Part shown: one piece after another, positions 14,101 to 29,100 of the stretch | How the letters are laid out: every line of letters starts with the position of its first letter | Numbering within the stretch: the stretch's first letter is position 1 | Assembly: GCA_029237695.1 (NCBI GenBank) | Contig: CM055266.1 | Coordinates: 110,687,370 to 110,751,369, forward strand | Source of the DNA: Conchocele bisecta | Taxonomy: Eukaryota; Mollusca; Bivalvia; Lucinida; Thyasiridae | DNA length: 64,000 bases | Direction: 5' to 3' | Notes under the pieces: generated by a model | The model's input: only the letters and a program-made list of their open reading frames with translations | The model's database searches: none | What the model was told of the DNA's origin: nothing | Position numbers and translations under genes: made by a program

Positions 14101-17100
14101 TATTCAAATTTACTAGGCATTGTCATGTGACGTATTTCCGACACCTGTGGTTGCGTCGTGGAACTTATTGGTTTCCTGTCGAATAGTCACTGACACGAAC
14201 AGTCTCAGGGGCGAACTGTCATTATGACGAATTGCTCTAAACCGGACATGCTGGGGACCCATTTGTGTTTAATTTATATGTGTTCCATTGTCGTGTCTGT
14301 TCATGAGTGGCAATGACAAAAATAGTGCATGTAGTGCTTCATTACAGTGGACCCTCTCTAAACCGGACACCATGGGGACCTCCCAGGGTGTCCGGTTTAG
14401 AGAGGTACCACTGTATAACAGGTATGCATATTTTCTTTTTCTTTCACCAGAATGACACGGCGCCATCTTTCAATATGTTCTACTTCGACTCCGATGAGCA
14501 AGTGTCAGTCACAGAAACGACGAAGATATTCATAGAAATTACGACAACACGTGGTATCAACTACCCTGAAATGAACATCGAGTTTCTGGCACCTGTGGAT
14601 ACTGACAACACGTTCGTGCACGTGTGTCGGGCAGAGCTAGAGAGCACGGGCAAGAATATGCCGTGTTTAACCACCGACTGGATAAACAAACTCGTGGCGT
14701 ACGAGTCAACGTATGTAATTCATCTTTCTGTTTACATGTTTGGAAACAATTTTGAGAATACAGCATATTATTACTTAGATATCATTTTTTGCCTAGAAAT
14801 TGCCTGTATTTGCTTACAGCAATAACATACACAGTCCAGGCTGATACGGCGTGTTTTCCAGTCTGATACTGAAACTTCTAGTCTGATACCAAGTTACCTC
14901 GGGCCGATACCTAGGCCGATATCAAACAAGCCACGTATTAACCTCTAATTAATGTGGTTTGTATCACACCCGCCTGCAGTGAGCGTTATATTGTCGGCGC
15001 TAATGGACGTGCGTCCGTGTGTCCGTGCGTCCGCATTTGTGTTAAAGTGTTTAACTACAAATATCTCCACAACACTCAGTGACTTGAGATTTCACATACC
15101 TTTTTATCACCATCTATATGTTCTTTATATAGCCCAGTCATGTGGCCCCCATGCCCAGCCAGATTAAAGGTCAAGTTAGTCTGAAATCTTATGTTTTTGG
15201 TAAAATCTACGTTGTTTGACCATCAAATACCTCGGCGTGATATGCTGGCCGCTGTATGTTGTTTCCCCTATTTGTTAGTAACATTATTGTTACATAGACA
15301 TGAGTGTGTGCGTTGTATTTATGAACATTATACATCATTATAAGTACAGTGAAACATCTCTAAACCGGACACCTGAGAAACCTGCGAAACACCTGCGTGC
15401 TTAATATGTATCGTTTGTTGTCATTTATCTACAATGAGTGTGTCTGTTCTTTATCGGAAACATCGATTAGTATTATTAGTATTATTAGTATTATTATTAT
15501 TATTATTTAATCAGTTTCAGCAACTCGTTTATGGACAAGGCGGTGTTGGACGTGGGTTCATTGTGTAACCACGAGATGGTGAACGACGTTGTAGAGGACA
15601 AGGCCACTCTGGCACTATACGTTAAGGTATTTTACAATAGGCACAGTCTGTATATACAGTGGAGCCTCTCTAAACCGGACACCACAAAATTTATGTGATC
15701 TCATTGTGATAGGTTTCTTGCGGTAACGCTTCTCAGATGATAATGCACGCTCATGATTGCAAGAGGCATAAGTATTCTCAGAATGGTCATATGCCTGATT
15801 TACAATGGAACATCTCTAAACCGGACACCCTGGTTTATAGAGGTTTCATTTTACAAGGAATAATAGTACGTGGTCTAATGCACTAACGACTGCGTTAATC
15901 TTGCCAATATTTTCAAATATCTTTATTTCAAAATATAGAGAATATTAGGTAAGTGCCGTGAATGGGAACAAATATCTGGCAAGGCTTAGGAAACGGGATG
16001 GGCGAGAACCTGCCGAGCACATCCCGTTTCCGTGCCGCGCCAGATGTGTTTTCCCATTCACGGCACTAACCTGCTATTCTATTGGTCCCGTCAACACCTA
16101 CACATAGCTTTAAACTGCAATAACAATAACCCCAGCCACCGCACATATTCAAACGCACATATTCAAACGCAGTTATCAGGTCGTATTGACGGGATATCAA
16201 AAATGTTTCACGGAAACGTGTTTCACGGCACATATGCACTGTGTTGACGGGATAAAATTATATATTGTGCTTAAAATCAAACAGCCTAACATCCTAACAT
16301 TCCTTGATTGGTATTGCCAACCTATGCATGGTGTGCATGGGCGACAATGTCAGAAAACATCGAGTAGTTTCACTATATAACGTAACCGAATTCTCCAAGA
16401 ATGGCAAATCTCTTCTTCTTTCACTATTCGTATGGATGCTGTGGAACCTACTTTTCCATGACCGGCAAATATATCTACATTGGATCTGGCCACGGAAACT
16501 GTGTTTACATCACGTGACAATCAGGTTCAATGTTTTCTTTTAAATGCTACATGCATACTGAAAACTGGTGTTAAAACACACAAACATGTTTCTCATGTAT
16601 GTTTGGGCAGCAATTGATCAGATTTTGCAACCAACGTGTGTGTAACGCACATTTTCTGCATGTAAGGCATAGCGAAAAACCTTGCATATATACAGAACAT
16701 TCGGGTTAATCGTGTGTGATATATTCTCCAAACATCCTGACTTTTTGTATACCGGACTACTTTCCATTGGAGTCTTTCACAATTCGGCGTCGTATTTCAG
16801 GTGCTGGACGGTGCTGGACTGGCGAACATGGACGAGAAGTGGGTCAGCACCGGGCTCATGTACTCGACCACGAGTCTGTGGGTGGGCTCCCTGAAACTCG
16901 TCGCCATGACCGGCGAGTCGTTCTCAATACCGGTACACACCTCATAACTATATATTTAGCTACTATTCCATATCAGGCTCAGCTCGGAAACTCGTAGGAA
17001 TTCCTCGGCGAGCCGAGGAATTCCTATTGTTTCCGAGCTGAGCCGTATAAACTTTATCAAGTAACGCTTTGTGCTTCGAAATGAAGACGAAAAGCCTGAT

Positions 17101-20100
17101 TTTCATTGTCAATACTTGATTGCGTTGGTTCATCAAACTACACATAGTAATTTAATTAGGTACATCACGTGAACATTTACCATTTTCCGACACGAGCCTA
17201 TTATTGTTTACAGAAAACTCAGGAAATATTATGTATATCGTCTATATAGAAAATACCAGGCTCGTGTCATTTGGTATCAAGTTTATTGTGCAAGGTCAGG
17301 AATTCCGAGACACGCCGAGGAATTCATAACGTTTTTAAACCGAGCATATTATAGTCAGTGCAAGTCTCTCATCTATTAATTTCACCGAACACGATACATT
17401 GATATGAAATGCACAGTCATGTGCAATGTTGTTTGTTTTTGTGGAAAGGAACGCGGACTTGTATATGTTACGTCATTACACTAACACAAGCCGGAAACGT
17501 CATGTGACATCATTCCTCCTTAGGGGGTTATGGTTATCATTTGGAGACATTTAACACACACCGACGTATGTGAAGTTGTCATTACTTGCCGGAGGAGGTG
17601 GTTTTCCCCGGGTACTCCGGTTTCCCCACCATTCATCTCACGGAGTAATGCAGAATAGACCGGAATTGGCCGCCCGCATTACTCTTATTAAACATTATTG
17701 ACTGTAATATGCATCGTCTGAAATCAAATTTAACATGTTGGACCATGACCGGCGGTATGGTATGGGCCACTCACTAATATATGGGCAATTGCTATACCGC
17801 CGTGTATTATCTTCTCTTTTTCTTTCGTCTTCAAAATATGTGAAACACATTGTCATATAACTAAATAGTAACAGATAAACGCCACACCTGAACTCGAATA
17901 GTTGCAAATCGTATATAACGATAAACCGCGAAACGACAGTAGCTGGGCCCGAAAACATATTACATCATACTTTGCATAACCAAATATCGATCATTCCCGG
18001 CCTGATATGTTATGCCCTGACCAATCGTCAAATATCATCATTATATAGGATAACACTGTTACGGCTGAGTCTCCATATATCACATGCACTCACACTCAGC
18101 CTTTTTCACGGTATTACATACCGGCTTCGTGCGATAGGAGAATGAACTAGCTAGGTTAAATTAACCGCCTCATTGCCTCCTTCATTTAATGCACATATTT
18201 CGACTGTATGGCAGATATTAGTAAATTCGGAAACAAACGGGCCAACGGTCATTGACCTGCCACTTTTGGGCTCAAATGCCCGGGTTTGGAAGGTCCTCGA
18301 GTCAATTCCTACCCTTAAATATAAGATAAAAAAAAAACATTTAACACACACTTAATGTCTCACCAGGCTACCAGTCCGTATACATCGGTTACCAAGAACT
18401 CTACGCTGTCGTCACTACCGCTAGGCACCACAGGCTCGTACAGCCTGCTCCTGAAAACCCCGCCCTCGCAGAAACTCCGCCTCAAGGTCACGGTCACGTC
18501 CTCACAGGAGGGGCTGGATATATGTTCCATTCACGTCGTCTATGCCGGGCCACACGTGCCGTGCGTTGACAACGTCGTCGCCACGAGATCCAACACCTAC
18601 CATGCCAATGGACACAAGGCATCGGCAACTATAGACCTGGGAGTCACAACTAACTTCGGTACGTTATACATATTCAAGGCCGGGGTTTTGGATGCTGACA
18701 GACGTCTGTCAATAGCCAAAGTGCCGTGTTTTGGCTGCTGACAGACAAATATACAACTTGGGTAGTGGGGAAAGGTCAAACTCAATATTCCGAAAATAAA
18801 TACGGAATTTGTACTAGACGTTTAGCTAAAATTGACATAGAGGGGCACATGAAAATATATAAATGCATTTTCTTCATGAATATGTGTATTATACAGTTTA
18901 TAAACATGTGTTCTTTTACCCAGTTATTAATGAAGCGTACCAAGTTCTGATGATAGAACTACAATAATCGTTTGTTTACATATGCTGCGGGAAATGGTTT
19001 CCTATAAGAATTTCCAAAGTAATTACGGAAATGTTTCAACAGCGATTATACTTTGTCAAATTGGCGCTCAATTGTGGTACATATGAAACAAAACGTACAT
19101 GGTATGGATAAGCATGACATGTAAACATATTAATGTGACACCAATATATATTTTTTACTAGATATGTGACTCGCCACGAGAAAACCGGGCTTATTGACTC
19201 GATGTAGACCGTAACCAAATTGCGGACTTACACATTCCGAAAAGTATCTAAACTGTTTGCTAAATTCATTAAGATTGTTTGTCTGACTCAATGTCAAACA
19301 GTGTAGACCCTGATCAGACTGCGCGGATGCGCAGGCTGATCTGGGGCTACAATAGTCACATTGGCCATAAACCCCATTTTGTCATGGCGTGTCACATATG
19401 TTCGTTATAAATGATATTGAAAGTTAGCGTAACTTTCAAAGTTAATTTCATTCCGCATTTGCTCTGAGATTTACACGAAGTTGATGCGAACTTTACACGA
19501 ATTAATTTGATGAAATTCAAATTCAGCCAGCCTACGAAAGCCTGTTCAAAGTTAAACGATATTGGTGGGTTAGTATTCGTCGATGTTCTCACTGGTCGTA
19601 CTATATACGTGTAACATTATCAGAATGTATTGTCCGTTCAGTTTCGACAACAATTATCGCAAGTATATTGCATGTTGGCATCTTTATCAAGTTTTTCGTT
19701 AACGTTTTCACTCAAACATTGAACATGAAACCATATGTTACAGTGTGTGCATCGTATCATTTGGCTGTCATAAATGGCACGGCATACACAAAATATGTCT
19801 TTCTTCGTGGATCTTGTTTTCTTCTTACTCCAGTTCGTGTTTATTTTGAAAGGAAATGATGTGAACTCTCCACTGTCGATGCAGAGGAAAACGCAGCTTA
19901 TCTGGAGCTCTGATTGACAGTGAAAATATTTTCATGGAGAAATAGAGCATATAACATGGTCCGGGGGGGGTGTAGCATTTTGATGGATTGGCAGTGAAAG
20001 TGTTTTCATGGAGAAATAGAACATATAACATTGTCGGGCGGGGGGGGGATTAGCATTTTGATGGACATATAATATAAATGTCCTAGACAGATGTGGAACA

Positions 20101-23100
20101 TTGTACATATGAACCGCATTCTCTGGTTTTAAGATCTACATAGCCCAATAAAGAAGACAACAGCATCTGTCTACTTTATAAGTTCATAATGCCCAGCGTG
20201 TGTCCATTATATCCTACGTGTCCATTTACGATGTGGTCAAGTTGCAATCTTGTGATGCTACCGCCAGGCAGCATGGTGCAGCATAATCTTAAAGACTTCA
20301 CATGAAATGTCAAATCCACAGTGTGTCAATCATATATTAGTATTATAGTGGAGAGATAAGGCATAAAATGCACATCTCGTAGACAAATAAGACACAATGC
20401 ACATATTACGGGAATGACAGACAGCTAATACTTTCGTGGAAAAATAGTAGTACTTTAGAATGCACATCTCGTAGACAAATAAGACACAATGCACATATTA
20501 CGGGAATGACAGACAGCTAATATTTTCGTGGAAAAATATTAGTACTTTAGTGGAGAGATAAGACATAAAATGCACATCTCGTAGACAAATAAGAATCAAT
20601 GCACATATTACGGGAATGAATGCACAGTTAACGTTACCAGAGAAAATATTCTCCTGGAGAAATAGAGAAGATAATATACACTAGGGAATGTTACAGATAA
20701 TCATGACATACATTGTTGCATCCATATGAAACCTATACTCACCTGGACATTTTGAATCAGGTCCCTGACATTTGGTTTCTGAAGATCTTCGATTTTACAG
20801 CCTGGATAACACACGGAGATTGATAACGGATCACACAGATAGTTCTTGAAATATTTCACCTGCGAGTGTCCAACAATTAATGTCGCCATGACTAAAACAC
20901 AGTAATAAAAGATTGTCACTGATTGCCACACGTTTCAATAATCCGACAGAGAAATATAACAACACTGAGGCAGTCAAATATCCTAAGAAACCAACTATTA
21001 AATGAGAACGCCACAGTCATGGAATATTAAAAACAGAAAATATTAGAATAAATATCAGCAAAACTAGAAATTTACTAAAAGATCTTATAATCCACTAATA
21101 TACATATTCAAACAACAGTTTAAAATATTATGAATAAATATCACAAAACAGATTATTAATACTATTAAATAGTAACTTATAATCCATAATAGATACGATA
21201 TGGAATATTGCAAACAACAGTTTAAAATATTATGAATAAATATCAGCAAAACATAGATTATTAATACTATTAAATGAGTAACGTTATAATATCCACATAA
21301 TAGATACGATATGGAATATTGCAAACAACAGTTTAAAATATTATGAATAAATATCAGCAAAACATAGATTATTAATACTATTAAATGAGTAACGTTATAA
21401 TATCCACATAATAGATACGATATGGAATATTGTAAACAACAGTTTAAAATATTATGAATAAATATCAGCAAAACATAGATTATTAATACTATTAAAAGAG
21501 TTTAAAACGTATATATCCACATAATAGATATGGATATTGCAAACAACAGTTTAAAATATTATGAATAAATATCAGCAAAACATAGATTATTAATACTATT
21601 AAATGAGTAACGTTATAATATCCACATAATAGATACGATATGGAATATTGCAAACAACAGTTTAAAATATTATGAATATATCAGCAAAACATAGATTTAT
21701 TAATACTATTAAATGAGTAACGTTATATACCATAATAGCTACGATATGGAATATTGCAAACAACAGTTTAAAATATTATGAATTAATATCAGCAAAACAT
21801 AGATTATTAATACTATTAAATGAGTAACGTTATAATATCCACGTAATAGATACGATATGGAATATTGCAAACAACAGTTTAAAATATTATGAATTAATAT
21901 CAGCAAAACATAGATTATTAATACTATTAAATTGTCACGCAAAATATTTTCGTTGGCTTATTTCTAAATTGGTTTATTACGAATGTTATTGGTCAGAAGA
22001 CCATGTGTGAATATCCACGTGATATATCACTTGTTTAGTGTAATTTCCAGTTACACTAGTCCGTTAAATAGTAATTAGATTGACGTAACGGGCATGGCTT
22101 CAAAACCACCAATTAACATTATTTGCTTCACATAATTACGCCAATGACTTCTCAGATTGCTACCAAACAATGCTAACTGAAATGGTTTGCACTTTCATTG
22201 TATGTTATTGTTAATCCGGACAATTATTTTGTAGAAGACATTCTTGTTTGTAGATGAAGTGTTTTCTTTCATCAAACCGAAGCAAACAATAACAAATTCC
22301 TTTAACAATATGTTATGACGACAAACCCATATAATGAATAATGTCCTCAAATTAAACGGAAGATCCGCGCAATCTGATCAAGGTCTACAATGTTTACATC
22401 CGCGCAGTCCACATTACTTCGACCACATTTACTGCACAACTATATACATCTTTTTGTAGAATATTATCTTTGTAAAATATTATCTTGGGAATAAGTTGCA
22501 ATTCCCGCAACAGAAGGCCAAATGTATATACTTTTATAATAGTGAGTTCATTAACTTTGACCGCATTTGCGATATATGCGGAATCTAATTGTGATGCTAT
22601 TATTGTAATTGGAGGTCAATAACAAGGTCAGCGGTGAAGTTCGCGAGTACAAACACACCGTCGGTACGTTATTGCATGGAGTTCATTAATAACTTCGGTA
22701 TGTTATTCCCTGTGGTGCGTAAATAACTTCCGTACGTTATTGCCTGGGGTCCATCAATACCGTCTGTACGTTATTGCCTAGGGGTTTATGAATAACCTCG
22801 GTGTGTTTGTCTAATTTTGATGTTACCATCGGTAACATGTTATTCCCTGTGGTGCATAAATAACTTCCGTACGTTATTGCATGGGGTCCATAAATTCCGT
22901 CTGTACGTTATTGCCTAGGGGTTTATAAATAACCTCGGTGTGTTTATCTAATTTTGATGTTACCGTCGGTACGTTATTGCCTGGGGTTCATTATTGTTCT
23001 TAACTACCGCAAAGCGAGATACTGACATAGGCGAACACTGTTGATAGCAACAAAGTAACAACATGGAGAAAGCTGGACATAGTGCAATGTTCTTCATGTG

Positions 23101-26100
23101 ATAAAAGCATAGCACGATACTAATATTTGATAATATTTAAGAACAAAACAGAATATAAAAAGATATTGACCACGATATCCTTTAATAATTGAAAATATCC
23201 AAGATGGCCGCCAAGAGGCCACCAGTGGCCATATAAATTATATCCTTCTAACCAATATGCATATAATCACAAGTGATATAGCTTTATTTAACAATATTTA
23301 ATGTGCGGAATCTAATTGTGATGCTATTATTGTAATTGGAGGTCAATAACAAGGTCAGCGGTCAAGTTCGCGAGTACAAGCACACCGTCGGTACGTTATT
23401 GCATGAAGTTCATTAATAACTTCGGTACGTTATTCCCTGTGGTGCATAAATAACTTCCATACGTTATTGCATGGGGTCCATAAATACCGTCTGTACGTTA
23501 TTGCCGAGGGGTTTATAAATAACCTCGGTGTGTTTATCTAATTTTGATGTTACCATCGGTACGTTATTGCCTGGGGTTCATTATTGTTCTTAACTACTGC
23601 AAAGCGAGATACTGACATAGGCGGACACTGTGGATATGAACAAAGTAAAAACATGGAGAAAGATGGACATAGTGCAATGTTCTACATGTGATAAAAGTAT
23701 AGCACGATACTAATATTCGATAATATTTAAGAACAAAACAGAATATAAAAATATATTGATCACGACGAGACTCGAACTCGCAATCTTCTGATTCGAAGTC
23801 AGACGTCTTATCCATTAGGCCACGCGGCCGGATAACGATGTACAGGCAGAACATGTGGTTATTCAAAAATTGGCATCATATGGAAATATGGACATAGTAG
23901 TTAGGTTGCCAGCGGAGTATACCCTGCACTGAAAGTTAAAGTATTTTACTTACTGGATTCGATCTACTGAAAAATTATGTAATACATATCAGGAGGATAT
24001 CAAGCTGATATCCGTTAATAATTGAAAATATCCAAGATGGCCGCCAAGAGGCCACCAGTGGCCATATAAATTATATCCTTCTAACCAATATGCATATAAT
24101 CACAAGTGATACAGCTTTTTTTAACAATATTTAATGTGCGGAATCTAATTGTGATGCTATTATTGTAATTGGAGGTCAATAACAAGGTCAGCGGTCAAGT
24201 TCGCGAGTACAAGCACACCGTCGGTACGTTATTGCATGGAGTTCATTAATAACTTCGGTATGTTATTCCCTGTGGTGCATAAATAACTTCCGTACGTTAT
24301 TGCATGGGGTCCATACATACCGTCTGTACGTTATTGCCGAGGGGTTTATAAATAACCTCGGTGTGTTAATCTAATTTTGATGTAATTGGAGGTCAATAAC
24401 AAGGTCAGCGATCAAGTTCGCGAGTACAAGCACACCGTCGGTACGTTATTGCATGGAGTTCATTAATAACTTCGGTATGTTATTCCCTGTGGTGCATAAA
24501 TAACTTCCGTACGTTATTGCATGGGGTCCATAAATACCGTCTGTACGTTATTGCCGAGGGGTTTATAAATTGATGTTACCGTCGGTACGTTATTGCCTGG
24601 GGTTCATTATTGTTCTTAACTACCGCAAAGCGAGATACTGACATAGGCGGACACTGTGGATATGAACAAAGTAAAAACATGGAGAAAGATGGACATAGTG
24701 CAATGTTCTACATGTGATAAAAGTATAACACGATACTAATATTCGATAATATTTAAGAACAAAACAGAATATAAAAAGATATTGACCACGACGAGACTCG
24801 AACTCGCAATCTTCTGATTCGAAGTCAGACGCCTTATCCATTAGGCCACGCGGCCGGATAACGATGTACTGAGACAGGCAGAACATGTGGTTATTCGAAA
24901 ATTGGCATCATATGGAAATATGGACATAGTAGTTAGGTTGCCAGCGGAGTATACCCTGCACTGAATGTTAAAGTATTTTTTCTCACTGGATTCGATCTAC
25001 TGAAAAATTATGGAATACATATCAGGATCATATCAAGCTGATATCCGTTAATAATTGAAAATATCCAAGATGGCCGCCAAGAGGCCACCAGTGGCCATAT
25101 AAATTATATCCTTCTAACCAATATGCATATAATCACAAGTGATACAGCTTTTTTTAACAATATTTAATGTGCGGAATCTAATTGTGATGCTATTATTGTA
25201 ATTGGAGGTCAATAACAAGGTCAGCGGTCAAGTCCGCGAGTACAAGCACACCGTCGGTACGTTATTGCATGGAGTTCATTAATAACTTCGGTATGTTATT
25301 CCCTGTGGTGCATAAATAACTTCCGTACGTTATTGCATGGGGTCAATAAATACCGTCTGTACGTTATTGCCTAGGGGTTTATAAATAACCTCGGTGTCTT
25401 TATCTAATTTTGATGTTACCGTCGGTACGTTATTGCCTGGGGTTCATTATTGTTCTTAACTACCGCAAAGCGAGATACAGAGATAGGCGGACACTGTTGA
25501 TATGAACAAAGTAAAAACATGGAGAAAGATGGACATAGTGCAATGTTCTACATGTGATAAAAGTATAGCACGATACTAATATTCGATAAAATTTAAGAAC
25601 AAATCAGAATATAAAAAGATATTGACCACGATATTCTTTAATAATTGAAAATATCCAAGATGGCCGCCAAGAGGCCACCAGTGGCCATATAAATTATATC
25701 CTTCTAACCAATATGCATATAATCACAAGTGATACAGCTTTTTTTTAACAATATTTAATGTGCGGAATCTAATTGTGATGCTATTATTGTAATTGGAGGT
25801 CAATATCAAGTTCAGCGTTCAAGTTCGCGAGTACAAACACACCGTCGGTACGTTATTTCATGGAGTTCATTAATAACTTCGGTATGTTATTAACTGTGGT
25901 GCATAAATAACTTCCGTACGTTATTGCATGGGGTCAATAAATACTGTATGTACGTTATTGCCTAGGGGTTTATAAATAACCTCGGTGTGTTTATCTAATT
26001 TTGATACTACTAATATTCGATAATATTTAAGAAAACAGAATTTAAAAAGATATTGACCACGACGAGACTCGAACTCGCAATCTTCTGATTCGAAGTCAGA

Positions 26101-29100
26101 CGCCTTATCCATTAGGCCACGCGGCCGAATAGTGATGTACTGAGACAGGCAGAACATGTGGTTATACGAAAATTGGCATCATATGGAAATATGGACATAA
26201 TAGTTAGGTTGCCAGCGGAGTATAACCTGCACTGAAAGTTAAAGTATTTTTTCTCACTGGATTCGATCTACTGAAAAATTATGGAATACATATCAGATAT
26301 CCTTTAATAATTGAAAATATCCAAGATGGCCGCCAAGAGGCCACCAGTGGCCATGTAAATTATATCCTTCTAACCAAAATGCATATAATCACAAGTGATA
26401 AAGCTTTTTTTAACACTATTTAATGTGCGGAATCTAATTGTGATGCTATTATTGTAATTGGATGTCAATAACTAGGTCAGCGGTCAAGTTCGCAAGAACA
26501 AACACACCGTCGGTACGTTATTGCATGGAGTTCATTAATAACTTCGGTATGTTATTCCCTGTGGTGCATAAATAACTTCCGTACGTTATTGCATGGGGTC
26601 CATAAATACCGTCTGTACGTTATTGCCTATGGGTTTATAAATAACCTCGGTGACTTTATCTAATTTTGATGTTACCGTCGGTACGTTATTGCCTGGGGTT
26701 CATTATTGTTCTTAACTACCGCAAAGCGAGATACTGACATAGGCGGACACTGTTGATAAGAACAAAGTAAAAACATAGAGAAAGATGGACATAGTGAAAT
26801 GTTCTACATGTGATAAAAGTATAGCACGATACTAATATTCGATAATATTTAAGAACAAAACAGAATATAAAAAAGATATTGACCACGATATCCTTTAATA
26901 ATTGAAAATATCCAAGATGGCCGCCAAGAGGCCACCAGTGGCCATATAAATTATATCCTTCTAACCAATATGCATATAATCACAAGTGATTCAGCTTTTT
27001 TTAACAATATTTAATGTGCGGAATCTGATTGTGATGCTATTGTTGTAATTGGAGGTCAATAACAGGGTCAGCGGTCAAGTTCGCGAGTACAAACACACCG
27101 TCGGTACGTTATTGCATGGAGTTCATTAATAACTTCGGTATGTTATTCCCTGTGGTGCATAAATAACTTCCGTACGTTATTGCATGGGGTCCATAAATAC
27201 CGTCTGTACGTTATTGCCTAGGGGTTTATAAATAACCTCGGTGTGTTTATCTAATTTTGATGTTACCGTCGGTACGTTATTGCCTGGGGTTCATTATTGT
27301 TCTTAGCTACCGCAAAGCGAGTTACTGACATAGGCGGACACTGTTGATATGAACAAGGTAAAAACATGGAGAAAGATGGACATAGTGCAATGTTCTACAT
27401 GTGATAAAAGTATAGCACGATATTAATATTCGATAATATTTAAGAACAAAACAGAATATAAAAAATATTGACCACTACGAGACTCGAACTCGCAATCTTC
27501 TGATTCGAAGTCAGACGCCTTATCCATTAGGCCACGCGGCCGGATAACGATGTACTGAGACAGGCAGAACATGTGGTTATTCGAAAATTGGCATCATATG
27601 GAAATATGGACATAGTAGTTAGGTTGCCAGCGGAGTATACCCTGCACTGAAAGTTAAAGTATTTTTCTTACTGGATTCGATCTACTGAAAAATTATGTAA
27701 TACATATCAGGAGGATATCAAGCTGATATCCGTTAATAATTGAAAATATCCAAGATGGCCGCCAAGAGGCCACCAGTGGCCATATAAATTATATCCTTCT
27801 AACCAATATGCATATAATCACAAGTGATACAGCTTTTTTTTAACAATATTTAATGTGCGGAATCTAATTGTGATGCTATTATTGTAATTGGAGGTCAATA
27901 ACAAGGTCAGCGGTCAAGTTCGCGAGTACAAACACACCGTCGGTACGTTATTGCATGGAGTTCATTAATAACTTCGGTATGTTATTCCCTGTGGTGCATA
28001 AATAACTTCCGTACGTTATTGCATGGGGTCCATAAATACCGTCTGTACGTTATTGCCTAGGGGTTTATAAATAACCTCGGTGTCTTTATCTAATTTTGAT
28101 GTTACCGTCGGTACGTTATTGCCTGGGGTTCATTATTGTTCTTAGCTACCGCAAAGCGAGATACTACGGAAGCTTAAAAGGGACATGTGCAATCTTTTTT
28201 CTATGTCGTTCCCACGACATAGCATCTCGTTCCCACGACATAGCATCTCGTTCCCACCACGACTTAGCTATGTCGTTCCCATGACATAGCATCTCGTTCC
28301 CACGAGATAGCATCTCGTTACCACGACTTAGCTATGTCGTTCCCACGGCATAGCATCTCGTTCCCACGAGATAGGATCTCGTTCCCACGAGATAGGATCT
28401 CGTTACCACGAGTTAGCTATGTCGTTCCCACGAGATAGCATCTCGTTACCACGAGTTAGCTATGTCGTTCCCACGACTTAGCATCTCGTTACCACGACAT
28501 AGCATCTCGTTCCCACGAGATAGGATCTCGTTACCACGAGTTAGCTATGTCGTTCCCACGAGATAGCATCTCGTTACCACGACATAGCATCTCATTCCCA
28601 CGACATAGGTAGCCAATGAAAATGCAGCATAATTACCGCCATTTTTTCTTTCAGCCATAGTTGAATATAGTCCGGCAGCCAAAGGCCGATTTTGGGTTTT
28701 ACCTTGTTTTGAATAACATGTTTTTTGTATTACTGATTTTGCATGTCCAGACCTTCTAGCTTTGAAATCCAACGGATGACAAGCTTGTCACCCTTAAGAA
28801 ATTTGCACAAATTCAAGATGGCTGTCAAATAGATATAGTGTGCCATATAGTTGCATTAACATGAGAAAATTCAGCAATTTAAGAGCGTAAACTGGGTGTA
28901 TTTGACATAGTGATGAAAATTGGCAACGTTAAAATTCAATTCCTTAACTGCACTATGGGAAAAATCCAAAATGGCCGCAAAATGTGACCATTTGACTTAA
29001 TTTCACTAGTTCGTCACAACAAAGAGTATGCTTTTTATAATCTTGGGTTTATTGAAACAATGAATGTTTATTTTTGTATTTTTGAACTTTTCTGTGTAAT

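Larger units (their letters stand above)
22560..28158. repeat. Long satellite, ~590-bp basic unit and ~830-bp tRNA-bearing unit
   Basis: The word GCGGAATCTAATTGTGATGC or a near variant starts units at about 22579, 23305, 24138, 25171, 25763, 26426, 27017 and 27857. Intervals near 591 lack, and intervals near 830 carry, a ~240-bp insert that begins with a tRNA-like sequence. Each unit holds internal short repeats of GGTACGTTATTGC and AATAACTTCGG type, plus CCAAGATGGCCGCCAAGAGG. The array resumes at 32646 after a transposon insertion. Confidence 0.92.

Noticed and set aside
17695..17958. Minus-strand 87-codon frame
   Set aside because: No family motif, no supporting splice context and composition like the surrounding intron.
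21085..21942. Minus-strand frames with repeated LIVLIIYVLLIFIHNIL
   Set aside because: Translation of the 111-bp satellite; 111 is divisible by three, which keeps the frame open. Not a membrane protein.
23594..26157. Minus-strand frames with RPRGLMDKASDFESEDCEFESR
   Set aside because: The common peptide is a translation of the tRNA-Arg-like sequence and its satellite flanks.
28190..28612. Regular ~40-bp repeats resembling a CRISPR array
   Set aside because: They are the terminal array of a eukaryotic foldback element with an inverted partner at 32248-32605. There are no unique spacers and no cas genes.
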